A DNA stretch of 64,000 nucleotides from Gimesia sp. (GTDB lineage: Bacteria > Planctomycetota > Planctomycetia > Planctomycetales > Planctomycetaceae). The position numbers were made by a program, and so were the translations under genes. The stretch lies in contig PAJV01000076.1 of assembly GCA_002706765.1 (NCBI GenBank), forward strand, positions 310,001 to 374,000, read 5' to 3'. A model generated the notes under the pieces. That model was not told where the DNA came from. It saw only the letters and a list, made by a program, of their open reading frames with translations, and did not search any database. This document shows positions 53,370-62,796 of this stretch, piece by piece; position 1 is the first letter of the stretch; each line of letters opens with the position of its first letter.

Positions 53370-54218
53370 TCAGGGTTCGAGATTGGCAGGTAGACCTGAA
53401 GGATAGGCTTTTCGGATATAATCGTTAATACGTTCAATGCGGTTTCCCGGATCAGGATGGGTACTGAAGAATTCGGGTTGTCCCCCCGGACCCGCTGCCC
53501 GTTTCAGAATATCCATGACCGAGATCATGGCGTGAGGATCGTACCCTGCCAGAACCATCAGCTTAATGCCCCAACGGTCCGATTCGAGCTCGTCATCGCG
53601 CCCGTATTTCATATTCACCATGGAACCCACCATCGCCGCCATCCGGGCGCTGCTGACGTCTCCTCCCGCCACACCTGCGGCACCGGCCAGCCCCTGGGTC
53701 AGTTCCTGTTTGGCCATTTGTTGTGCACCATGACGAGAGAGAACGTGTCCAATTTCATGCCCGAGAATACCAGCCAGTTGCCCTTCTGTTTCCAGTTGAT
53801 TGTACAAGGCGGCGGTAATAAAGATCTGCCCGCCCGGTAAGGCAAACGCATTGACGACCTGATTGTCTTTGAGCAGGTGAAAGTTAAAACGGTAAGGGTT
53901 GTGCCGCCCCTCTTTAGCGAGAGCATCATTAAAACTGTCAAGCAGCCGACGTCCGACCTGATCGACATACGCCTGGGCCTGTTGATCCGGATGCTCTCCG
54001 TGATGTTGTTGCAGAATGGCAGGCAGCGCCTGCAGTCCCAGCGCGATTTCCTGCTGTTCCGTTAAAGCGACTCTTTGGTTCTCTCCCGTTATTTCATTGA
54101 CATCAGACTTCATCTGATACGAAATAAAACTGAACAGCGCGATGCCGACGGCGATGATGAGCCGCATTTTAAACGAGGAATTCCGAGAACCATGTGAGGT
54201 TCTGATATAACGTGTCAT
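53370..54218 (-). CDS. M48-family metalloprotease
   Basis: 282-residue zinc metallopeptidase of the M48 (HtpX/BepA/LoiP) family. The zinc motif is HEIGH in LAGILGHEIGHVLSRHGAQQMAK, with the third ligand Glu in DDELESDRWGIKLMVLAGYD. A basic N-terminus and membrane or signal segment (MRLIIAVGIALFSFISYQM) indicate export. The layout matches periplasmic BepA/YggG-like enzymes involved in outer-membrane protein or lipopolysaccharide assembly. AGGATAAG precedes the ATG at 54218. The giant cytochrome-like gene upstream ends 39 bp before it on the same strand, so they may be cotranscribed. Confidence 0.93.
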   Translation of the reverse strand: MTRYIRTSHGSRNSSFKMRLIIAVGIALFSFISYQMKSDVNEITGENQRVALTEQQEIALGLQALPAILQQHHGEHPDQQAQAYVDQVGRRLLDSFNDALAKEGRHNPYRFNFHLLKDNQVVNAFALPGGQIFITAALYNQLETEGQLAGILGHEIGHVLSRHGAQQMAKQELTQGLAGAAGVAGGDVSSARMAAMVGSMVNMKYGRDDELESDRWGIKLMVLAGYDPHAMISVMDILKRAAGPGGQPEFFSTHPDPGNRIERINDYIRKAYPSGLPANLEP

Positions 54219-54256
54219 GCTTACTTATCCTGAAAGCTTTTGGTCAGACAGCTGTC

Positions 54257-57200
54257 TCAATTGTTTCTGAAGGAACGAGGTTGATCATCAAGGCTCTGAA
54301 TATAACGCCAGATCGCCTGAAACTGCAGCTCAGCATTTCCATCCAGAATATTGGTTATTTTAGTGGTTTTCCCGTCCGCGGACAGTCGGGGCATTTTTGT
54401 GGAAATATCAAACCGCGGCGGATCGAGGACAAACCGACGATAGTACTCATCGTCAAGTCGTTCTTTGATGTGCACGAAATTGATTCCCGGTGCAATTTTT
54501 GTTTTCTCATCACCGGTGGGCAGGATGTCTCCGATGCCATGGCACTGGCGGCAATCTAACGCGGTTTTCGAAGTCAACTGCTGGCCCAACTGGATTTGCA
54601 TTTCCGCAGGTGCGTGTTCCTGCGTTGTATTCACTTCAGACGGGTGACGGAGTCTGCCATGCTGGGCTGCCATTCCCCGCGAAAGAATCGCGGCATGCGC
54701 GGGAAAAGCGGGCATTCTGGATTTCAACCACGGACGCGGACGCCAGTTGAGTTCTCCGGCAATAAAAGATTCTGCCCAGTCTGGTTTCAGTTTCTCACCC
54801 ACCCAAGTCAGGCTCGGTAAGGGCTCGGGGGGTAAACCTGACTCCCCCTCTTCTACCACAATCAGGGCACGCGGGCTGGAATCTGTATCCCGGTTGTGGC
54901 AGGCAGCGCAGTTCAACTGCTGGAACCACCGGTCGGCGGTTTCAGCCGCATTCCTCCGAAACAGAGAGTCCGATGCTGTTTCCAGTACAGTCTGGATGGC
55001 AGCGCGTTGTTCTGAACTGAGCGAAAACACGGGAATCGTCGTTGCTAGCTGCGCTGGATCAGCAAGGCAGCCTGCTGAAAGTGATTTTGCATTGAGGGGA
55101 ACGGGCTGGAATTTTGACACGACAGGACGTGCTTCCTCAAGCGAACGGTGGCATTGAATGCATCCGAGTGTTTCATAGAGCGTCTGACCGCGTTGCGGCG
55201 AACCGGCGGGGGGAATCATTGCATTCTGAATTTTTCCCTTTGAGTTTTCTATCAGGTAGGCGGATAGGCCGCCTGCTTCCTCGTTGGACAAATTGAAATC
55301 GGGCATGCGACTCCAGCGATGATGTTCCTGGGGAGATTTCAGGAAACGTACCAGCTGTGATGCAGTGAATTTCCGTTTGATCAACGCCAGCGAATGCCGT
55401 TGATATTCATCCGGTTGTTCATCGACTGAAAAATGATGGCAGTTGATACAGCCTGACACTTCGTAAGTTTCTGCTCCCGCTGCCAGCAACTTCTCGAGAT
55501 TCGCCGGGGAATTGGTTTCAGGAGCAGGGAGACCGTTTGAACCTGGTCTACACGCCTGGGATACAAACCAGGCAGTTAAATCAGCTGCTTTCTGTTGAGT
55601 CAGCTTTTCTGAAGGATCTCCCAGCAGGGACGGCATACGGGAATGGGGGCGTAAATTCTCCGGATTCAACAGCCAGTGAAATAACCAGCGTTTGGTAACA
55701 CGTGTGCCGATATTCTTGAGATCTGGCGCTGCTTGAACCAGTTCGGGCATGACCCCGCTTTCGGAGAGCAGATTTTTTTCCTGTAATTGAGCAAGTGAGA
55801 AGGAAGCCTGTTCTCCCGGCAGCGTATGGCACGCGAGGCACTGGTGCCGGGCGATCAGTTCGCGACCCTGGCGGAGATGCTGACGTTCCAGAAGCTGACC
55901 ATCATTGCCCGCATGACTCAGAAACTGGGGAGGCACAGGTTCGACAGCAAAATTCTCACCCTTCCAGAGCAGTCTGAACCGCGCCTGCCCCTCGGGCTGA
56001 CTCTGGTATTCCAACTTGAGCTGGTTAAACCCTTTCCTGAGTTTTACTGATACGGGAGATGGCTGCTGGAAGGGGGAGCCGGTTGTCTGAAGAATTTGCT
56101 GTTGGTTGACTATGAGCCGCGCGGTTCCTGAACCTGCCAGACTCAACGCGTAATCACCTGCAAGGGGGACGCGAAGATAGCCTTCTGCTGTCGCGGAAAA
56201 TCGGCCCGGCTCCAGGAAGGGGGTGACCGGTTCTCCGGGTTCGACTGATAATGCCCACAGGCGGCTGGTCCGTGCATCAGTCACGATCGTGCCGGATGAC
56301 TGAGTCTGTTGAAAACGCCAGAGAATCCCCGGTTTGAGCTGTTGCACCTGACTGGGTGAGAGCAGCTCATTTTTCTGTCGACGCGCCAGAATCGATTCAT
56401 CCATTTTACGGGAAGGCACTGAATTGATGGTATGGTAGTAAGTCTGTTTCAAGGGTTCGCCAGATAAACTGGTCAACTGCCAGGAAATTCCCATCTGCAT
56501 CACGGGGATGACCCGGGACAACTCCAGAAAAACCGTTCGTTGATCCGGGAGTAGTGTCGCGGAAAGTACTTCGACTTCGTCGCGACCTTCGATCTGGGGA
56601 GCAGAGACTCGGTATTCCGGCGAACCATAGTTCTGCGACCAGAGATAGTTCCATTGCTGGATCGCGTACTGATCCGGGTTTTCTGCGGTTTTTCGATCCA
56701 GCGGACTGGTAAAAGTCAGGGAAATCCCATTCTGCATGGTCTTGACTGCGACTGGGAGATGGACCGCTTTTCCGGTAAAACGTACGCGCTGCAGGCAACC
56801 ATCGTGGACGGCATTCGTGACCCAGCCTCTTAAGCCACTGACGTATAATTGACCGTCTGCGGGGCTGAACCGTCCGCGCATGATTCCCGATTCAAACTCC
56901 AGAGGCAAAGTGACTGTGCCCCCCTGGGCCTGGCCTGCGATGACTTCGCGGAGCGTGAGCAGCAGTTTACTTTGTCCATAAGACAGGTGTAATAACTGCT
57001 TTTCCAGTGGCCCCCAGTCCTGGCTCGTCACCCAGACCTGTCCGCCGCTGGAATTGTCCTGTAGTCGCGGGATCCAGCATAAGGGGGGATCATATCCCAG
57101 CGGACGGTCAGCTGAGATCCGAGGACCACCAAAACCGTAGTATCCCCCCTGCTTCACTTCTGTGATATTCGAAGCCGGTGTCCAGTTCCCTTCCTGCGGG

Positions 57201-60200
57201 GATGCGGTAATGATATTGCCCGGGCCCATTCCCATGCCATTCGGATTGCGAAACCCGGCTGCGATTTGATTCAGTCGTCTGCCATTCCTGGTAATCTGCA
57301 TTACCCCCTGCTGCGCGTGCATGAAATAAAAGTTCCCGAAGGAATCGGTCTCAAGACAGGTCACATAGTCATGACCTCCGACCGAGGTCGGGATCTGATT
57401 GTTAAAGCATTCATAGAAGTCTGCTTCCCCGTCCCGATTCTGGTCGTGCAGGATTGTAATCTGATCGCGACCCAGTACATGAATTTTGTTATTGACGACT
57501 TTCAACCCCAATGGTTGAAACAGACCAGTGGCAAAACGTTTCCACTTCAATTCGCTTAACTCAGCATCAACCCCGCTGACCAGCCAGACATCACCGTGCA
57601 CTGTTGAGACCGCCAGGTCTCCATTTTCCAGGAAGTCATGGCCGCTGATGAAGAAGAGTGCGCGGTAAGGATTTTCATGGGGAATGGTGAGTGTGTCGAC
57701 AACGTAGGGCGCATCCTGCTGACTGAGCGCTCCTCTGGTGGTAAGGATTTCGGTCCAGCGGGGCGGTCCCGGAATCAGTTGTGACTGCAGTGACTCTGGA
57801 GGTGAGAGCCTTGAAGCATGTTCAGCCGGTATTGTTTTGTTTTCCGGTGTGATCTGGTAATAGATGAGAAATCGCTGTGTGGTTTTGCGGGGTGGGATCA
57901 CAAAACTGGCGGTCCCCTGTTTTTGATCGGCGCTGATGCGGGAATGAATTTCTCCACTACCAACGCAGCCGATTGAGATGGGGTTGTCTGAATCAGTCGT
58001 AATGAATTGCGGGGGATGATTTGCTACAGACTTCACTTCGCTGGCCGCAGCAATGATCAGTTCGAGTGCTTTGTCCCCCGGACCGATTTCAAAAGCACGT
58101 GTAAAGCAGGTTCGCTGGGGCGAGGTTTCTAATCCGGGGGATTCAAAAATCGTTGTCTCACCGATGCGATATTCCAGAGTGACCCGTTTTCGATTTACAT
58201 GCGAGCCAATGAACTGACAGTGCTGTTTCCAGCCGGGTCCCTCAGCAGTCGAGAAATGGATCTGGCCGACCGGCGTCGGTGCTTTGATCAGGCCGAAGCG
58301 TTCTGGTGAAGGCTTAAGAAATCCGTTTGACCAGATGCCCCGCACTTTGCAGGAGGCGGTGTCATAGCAGATTGTGGCTTCCTGGCTTTCGCCGACGCGG
58401 ATTGAAAGTCCTTTCTTAACGGGGCCCGTGGGCAGAGGCACCGTGCAGGCCAGCCAACTGCCCATCTCGGTCTGCTGCCAGCGATTGTCGCTGGTCACTT
58501 CTACTGGTTGATGGAACCCGACCGCATCTTTGCCCCAGTGGTCACGTTCATTTTCAGTGGCAGCTGTTTCCACGCGAACTGATTTCCCCGGCTCAGATCG
58601 ATCTGAGATTTTTATTTTATCTGGCAAGTCAAATGAGAGCAGGAACAGAGTGCTGTCATCCTGTTCCAAGGGAGCGGTGGGAACGACTGTAAAATCGCGT
58701 GTGCCTTTTGAAATACGGAAATCGTCCAGCAGACCGTCGCAGCCAATCGTTTTTTCCACGAGTCGACCAAAAGCGATGTTTCGTTGCACTGGTTCGGTTG
58801 AGTTACGTGGCGGGAGTTTCGAATCGAGTGCCTGTTTGCCGTCAACATACAGGCGCAAGCGAGTGTCTTCCAGAATCATGGAGACGAAATGCCATTTCTG
58901 ATCACAGATATTGATGTCTGTTTTAAATTCTCCACCCTGTCCTGGCAGGTAAACGCTGAAAAATCCACTGCCGGCATAAGAATACATTTCCCAATGCGCT
59001 GCCGAACTTTTGGGATCGCAGGCGAGCAGGATGTTGAATCCGGTTTTACTGTTTAACTTAATCCAGCCCTCCGCACTCAAGGGGCGGTGATCTAACCTGC
59101 CGGCGGGCGCGTTTGTCAGGACTGATCCGGCATGGGCATTGAGGGCCTTTCCCCATTTCCCAGGGACGAGTGTGTTTTTCTGCGAAGGCTGCATTTCTGC
59201 TTTCGGGGGTGGTTCAAATTCATGAATCGGTCGTCCGGCGGCCCAGGCGGTGGCGCGGCGGAGCATTTCGCTGGCGGCAAAAGAGTCGTACGTTTTTTCG
59301 CTGTGTCCAAGCAGTGTCTGGAAAATGCGTCCTTTTCCGTAGTGGTAGGTCCACGCCAGCGGTTCGTTGCTTTTCGTTACTTTGGATCTGGCAGTGATCA
59401 GAGGCTCAACCGGTTCCGTGCCGTCCTGGCGAAAATAGAGTTCGTCGGTGACCTGGAAATCCTGCAGGTTTTGAGTAAGAGGATGCGTGTCGTCGGTAAT
59501 CTGGACGGTGAACTCTCCGAAAGCATCGTGCCCGCTTTTCTGATCCCCCTTTCCATCGTGATTCCAGACCCGCCGGACAATCTTGCGATACTCGGGCCAG
59601 TCGGATTCGCCTGCCTGGGGAAGTGAGAAGTGAAAGGCACCATTGGCAAAATGAATTAAAATCAGTCCCCCGCCCCGCTGCAGATAATTCATGAATGCGG
59701 TGCGGGAGGATTCACTTAAGGGGGTGCCATCATGCCAGTTGGCATAGTTCTGTACGATGACCTGGTAGTCCTGCAGATTCTTTTTCGACAGATCTTCGAT
59801 GTCATTGGTCACGTCCACTTTGATGCGCGGGTCGCGCTCAAGTTGTTGCTTGATGACAGGCGTGGTTTTTTTCCAGTTATGCCAGGCATGTGCTTCATTG
59901 CCGGCAAACAGGAGTACGCGAATCGGCTGCGAATCGACTAATGCGGGTTCCGTTCCCTGAATACCTGCCAGGGCAGTCGTGATTTCCTGATGCGTGTAAT
60001 AGCGGGCGTCCACGCCGGAGGGGGGAACATCGATCCCGGCGGTCCAGGCAATGGCATTGAGGATGAATTTTCGAAAGGCGGCGTTCTGCCAGTTGTCATA
60101 ATAATGTCCACAGGTGGTCCCAAAGCCGCGACCTCCCTGGCTGCGTTCTTTGGCCCACGCGACGATATTGCCGTTTTCAGGGCGTCCCTTCAGTTCTCCA

Positions 60201-60862
60201 ACTTCCAGTAAGGTGGTCAGACGATGATCGGCAGGCTGGAAACGAATGTTAAAGTAAAACTCTTCGCGGAGTTCGAAGGGCTCGACGCCCCGGCAGACCG
60301 GGTGTGTGGGATGAGGCAGTGTCACAGCCGCTTTAAGTGTTTTGATCGCTGAATACCAGTTGCGTTTTCCATTTTCTTCCCAGTCGAAATAACCGCCGGA
60401 CCAGTTCTGAATCTGTTTCGCGTATTGATCGGGCGCGAATGTCGAGAAGTGAAATGTCAGAAAGCCACAACCGCGATCGATCTGCTGTTGAATCTGTTTC
60501 AGTTGTGCTGCATTGGCGAAGTGCGGTGCTTCCGCAAATTTATCGCCGTCTCTGCCATCCGAGATGACCATGATCGTGTCGGCGTCGTCGAGCGTCTCCG
60601 GATTTTCGGGCCAGCCTTCCAGATGATATTCGACACGGACTTTATCGCGAATATTGGAATTGTCGAGCATGACCTTGAGCAGTTTGACCGACCAGGGATA
60701 ATCATGTATTCCGTTTCCCACGGGACCATGACTTTTGGGACCAGCGATCAGGACAATCTTATGTCGGTCACTGCTTTTCTTTTCGGGAAGCTCTGCAGAC
60801 TGAATCGACGTCGCTGGTAGACAGAGTACGAACAGGAATCCGATCAGATATCGTAAAATCAT
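54257..60862 (-). CDS. giant exported multidomain protein: two ThuA domains, LamG, propeller, carbohydrate-binding-like and five haem motifs
   Basis: About 2201 residues from the ATG at 60862 (AGAGG five bases upstream; an ATG 18 bases earlier is possible). After a signal peptide come two ThuA domains (about 30-290 and 315-550; KIVLIAGPKSHG and IRVLLFAGNEAHAWHNW), a LamG/concanavalin fold (about 590-735, AEGWIKLNSKTGF), beta-rich carbohydrate-binding-like modules, an NHL/sorbosone-dehydrogenase-like propeller (about 1080-1400), a PA14-like module (about 1540-1640) and cytochrome c segments with five CXXCH sites (CLACH ~1680, CINCH ~1808, CIQCH ~1905, CAACH ~1990, CRQCH ~2109). Planctomycete-style oxidoreductase, probably periplasmic and acting on sugars; reaction unknown. 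Confidence 0.88.
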   Translation of the reverse strand: MILRYLIGFLFVLCLPATSIQSAELPEKKSSDRHKIVLIAGPKSHGPVGNGIHDYPWSVKLLKVMLDNSNIRDKVRVEYHLEGWPENPETLDDADTIMVISDGRDGDKFAEAPHFANAAQLKQIQQQIDRGCGFLTFHFSTFAPDQYAKQIQNWSGGYFDWEENGKRNWYSAIKTLKAAVTLPHPTHPVCRGVEPFELREEFYFNIRFQPADHRLTTLLEVGELKGRPENGNIVAWAKERSQGGRGFGTTCGHYYDNWQNAAFRKFILNAIAWTAGIDVPPSGVDARYYTHQEITTALAGIQGTEPALVDSQPIRVLLFAGNEAHAWHNWKKTTPVIKQQLERDPRIKVDVTNDIEDLSKKNLQDYQVIVQNYANWHDGTPLSESSRTAFMNYLQRGGGLILIHFANGAFHFSLPQAGESDWPEYRKIVRRVWNHDGKGDQKSGHDAFGEFTVQITDDTHPLTQNLQDFQVTDELYFRQDGTEPVEPLITARSKVTKSNEPLAWTYHYGKGRIFQTLLGHSEKTYDSFAASEMLRRATAWAAGRPIHEFEPPPKAEMQPSQKNTLVPGKWGKALNAHAGSVLTNAPAGRLDHRPLSAEGWIKLNSKTGFNILLACDPKSSAAHWEMYSYAGSGFFSVYLPGQGGEFKTDINICDQKWHFVSMILEDTRLRLYVDGKQALDSKLPPRNSTEPVQRNIAFGRLVEKTIGCDGLLDDFRISKGTRDFTVVPTAPLEQDDSTLFLLSFDLPDKIKISDRSEPGKSVRVETAATENERDHWGKDAVGFHQPVEVTSDNRWQQTEMGSWLACTVPLPTGPVKKGLSIRVGESQEATICYDTASCKVRGIWSNGFLKPSPERFGLIKAPTPVGQIHFSTAEGPGWKQHCQFIGSHVNRKRVTLEYRIGETTIFESPGLETSPQRTCFTRAFEIGPGDKALELIIAAASEVKSVANHPPQFITTDSDNPISIGCVGSGEIHSRISADQKQGTASFVIPPRKTTQRFLIYYQITPENKTIPAEHASRLSPPESLQSQLIPGPPRWTEILTTRGALSQQDAPYVVDTLTIPHENPYRALFFISGHDFLENGDLAVSTVHGDVWLVSGVDAELSELKWKRFATGLFQPLGLKVVNNKIHVLGRDQITILHDQNRDGEADFYECFNNQIPTSVGGHDYVTCLETDSFGNFYFMHAQQGVMQITRNGRRLNQIAAGFRNPNGMGMGPGNIITASPQEGNWTPASNITEVKQGGYYGFGGPRISADRPLGYDPPLCWIPRLQDNSSGGQVWVTSQDWGPLEKQLLHLSYGQSKLLLTLREVIAGQAQGGTVTLPLEFESGIMRGRFSPADGQLYVSGLRGWVTNAVHDGCLQRVRFTGKAVHLPVAVKTMQNGISLTFTSPLDRKTAENPDQYAIQQWNYLWSQNYGSPEYRVSAPQIEGRDEVEVLSATLLPDQRTVFLELSRVIPVMQMGISWQLTSLSGEPLKQTYYHTINSVPSRKMDESILARRQKNELLSPSQVQQLKPGILWRFQQTQSSGTIVTDARTSRLWALSVEPGEPVTPFLEPGRFSATAEGYLRVPLAGDYALSLAGSGTARLIVNQQQILQTTGSPFQQPSPVSVKLRKGFNQLKLEYQSQPEGQARFRLLWKGENFAVEPVPPQFLSHAGNDGQLLERQHLRQGRELIARHQCLACHTLPGEQASFSLAQLQEKNLLSESGVMPELVQAAPDLKNIGTRVTKRWLFHWLLNPENLRPHSRMPSLLGDPSEKLTQQKAADLTAWFVSQACRPGSNGLPAPETNSPANLEKLLAAGAETYEVSGCINCHHFSVDEQPDEYQRHSLALIKRKFTASQLVRFLKSPQEHHRWSRMPDFNLSNEEAGGLSAYLIENSKGKIQNAMIPPAGSPQRGQTLYETLGCIQCHRSLEEARPVVSKFQPVPLNAKSLSAGCLADPAQLATTIPVFSLSSEQRAAIQTVLETASDSLFRRNAAETADRWFQQLNCAACHNRDTDSSPRALIVVEEGESGLPPEPLPSLTWVGEKLKPDWAESFIAGELNWRPRPWLKSRMPAFPAHAAILSRGMAAQHGRLRHPSEVNTTQEHAPAEMQIQLGQQLTSKTALDCRQCHGIGDILPTGDEKTKIAPGINFVHIKERLDDEYYRRFVLDPPRFDISTKMPRLSADGKTTKITNILDGNAELQFQAIWRYIQSLDDQPRSFRNN

Positions 60863-61143
60863 AATGCCTCTGGATCTCAATCATACAGGGGGGATGAGGA
60901 TCTTCAGTCATGAGCCTGTTTTGACGAATCGATGACTCTGGATTTTATTTTACCGCTGCGGATGAGAAAATACTTCCAGCAGATTGGAAAAAGTGAAATT
61001 CGCTCAGGATGGTTTCATTTCAGGACAGTCAGCTACAATCGGTGGATTAACAATTGCGACGGGTCTCAGGATCGTTCATGATAGAAAAATCGTATCGACC
61101 GACTGTCGATCAGTAAATCCTCAATAGACATCGGAAAGTGGAA

Positions 61144-62637
61144 ATGTATCTCAAAAACGCGCTCTCCCTGATGCTGGCAACTGTTTTTCTACTGAGTCTG
61201 CCTGAATTACAGGCTGTCGAAACACAACAGGCTGCCAAACCGAATATTATGGTCATTCTCTGTGACGATCTGGGTTATGGTGATCTGGCCTGTTATGGTC
61301 ACCCCGTGATCAAAACACCTCATCTGGATCAGCTGGCCTCCCAGGGGATGCGGCTGACCGACTGTTATGCGAGTGCCCCTGTCTGTTCTCCGTCGCGAGC
61401 CGGTTTGTTGACGGGCCGAACTCCCAATCGTCTGGGCGTATATGACTGGATCCCCGAAGGCCATCCGATGCATCTCAAACGGGATGAAGTCACCGTGGCG
61501 CAATTACTGCAGCAGGCCGGTTATGACACCGCCCATGTGGGAAAGTGGCATTGCAATGGCATGTTTAATTCCAAAGAGCAGCCGCAGCCAGGCGATCATG
61601 GTTTTCGTCACTGGTTCAGCACTCAGAACAACGCCCTGCCCACCCATGAGAATCCCAATAACTTTGTACGTAACGGGAAGCCAGTGGGCGAGATTGAAGG
61701 GTTTTCCTGTCAGATCGTCGCCGATGAAGGTATCCACTGGTTGAAAAACTGGCGCGAACAAGAGAAGCCTTTCTTTCTGCATGTCTGCTTTCATGAACCG
61801 CACGAGCGGGTGGCATCTCCCCCTGAACTGGTAGAAAAATATCTCGACAAGAGTCTGTATGAAGATCAGGCACAGTACTTTGCCAATGTCGCAAATATGG
61901 ATCTGGCAGTCGGAAAGCTGCTGAAAGCGCTGGATGAGATGAACGTCGCCGACAATACACTGGTGTTCTTCACTTCCGACAATGGTCCCGAAACGTTAAA
62001 TCGCTACGGCAAAGGATCACGGCGTTCCTGGGGATCTCCGGGTGTGCTGCGTGGCATGAAACTGCATATCTACGAAGGGGGAATCCGAGTGCCCGGGATT
62101 ATCCGCTGGCCGGGAAACATCAAAGCAGGGCAGGAAGTTGATACCCCCGTCTGCAGTGTCGACCTGCTGCCGACGTTCTGTGAAATCGCCGGTATCGCAG
62201 TGCCCGATCAGCGTCCCCTGGATGGTGCCAGCCTGCTACCTTTGTTTGCCGGGAAGGAGATAGAGCGATCCACGCCTCTGTTCTGGAATTACTATCGCGC
62301 TTACAGTACGCCTCGTGTGGCAATGCGTGAGGGGGACTGGAAAGTCGTCGCACACTGGAGTGGTCCGGAAGGTGTCATCCCCCTGGGAGGAAACGTCAAT
62401 GCGGTCTCACAGTCGTTTATCAAGAATGCGAAGCTGACGAAGTTTGAACTGTATAACCTCAAAGATGACATCAGCGAGCAGCACAATCTGGCCTGGCAGG
62501 AGCAGAAGCGGCTGGACACATTGAAGAAAAAGCTGGTGCAGAAGTATGCGGCTGTTCAGAAAGAAGGACCTCTCTGGGATACCAGCGAATACGACCAGAG
62601 CCGGGAAAAACCCTTGATCAAAAAATCAGTGAAATAA
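61144..62637 (+). CDS. sulfatase
   Basis: Exported type I sulfatase, 497 residues. After the signal peptide (LSLMLATVFLLSLPELQAV) come the metal site ILCDDLGYGDLACYG (Asp-Asp), the formylglycine motif C81-SPSR85 followed by AGLLTGRTPN, HVGKWHCNG, and the second metal-binding region FFTSDNGPET. All key residues are canonical, unlike the HEAT-tailed sulfatase at 14373. GGAAAG lies five bases before the ATG at 61144; a GTG at 61138 is the alternative. Gene divergent from the giant cytochrome-like gene; the shared neighbourhood suggests degradation of sulfated polysaccharides, which is inference. Confidence 0.95.
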   Translation: MYLKNALSLMLATVFLLSLPELQAVETQQAAKPNIMVILCDDLGYGDLACYGHPVIKTPHLDQLASQGMRLTDCYASAPVCSPSRAGLLTGRTPNRLGVYDWIPEGHPMHLKRDEVTVAQLLQQAGYDTAHVGKWHCNGMFNSKEQPQPGDHGFRHWFSTQNNALPTHENPNNFVRNGKPVGEIEGFSCQIVADEGIHWLKNWREQEKPFFLHVCFHEPHERVASPPELVEKYLDKSLYEDQAQYFANVANMDLAVGKLLKALDEMNVADNTLVFFTSDNGPETLNRYGKGSRRSWGSPGVLRGMKLHIYEGGIRVPGIIRWPGNIKAGQEVDTPVCSVDLLPTFCEIAGIAVPDQRPLDGASLLPLFAGKEIERSTPLFWNYYRAYSTPRVAMREGDWKVVAHWSGPEGVIPLGGNVNAVSQSFIKNAKLTKFELYNLKDDISEQHNLAWQEQKRLDTLKKKLVQKYAAVQKEGPLWDTSEYDQSREKPLIKKSVK

Positions 62638-62796
62638 ACCGTCCCTCCTTTCCTTGATTTTTCGGAGCCGGTGAATGGGCGGGAAATCGATTTCCTGACT
62701 GAATCCCTATTTTCAACAGTCAGGACGACTGTTAAAGTGAAGCCCCGCAGTCATTTTGTCCTACCTGTTTTTCATTGAAACTGATCTGGTACAGCC

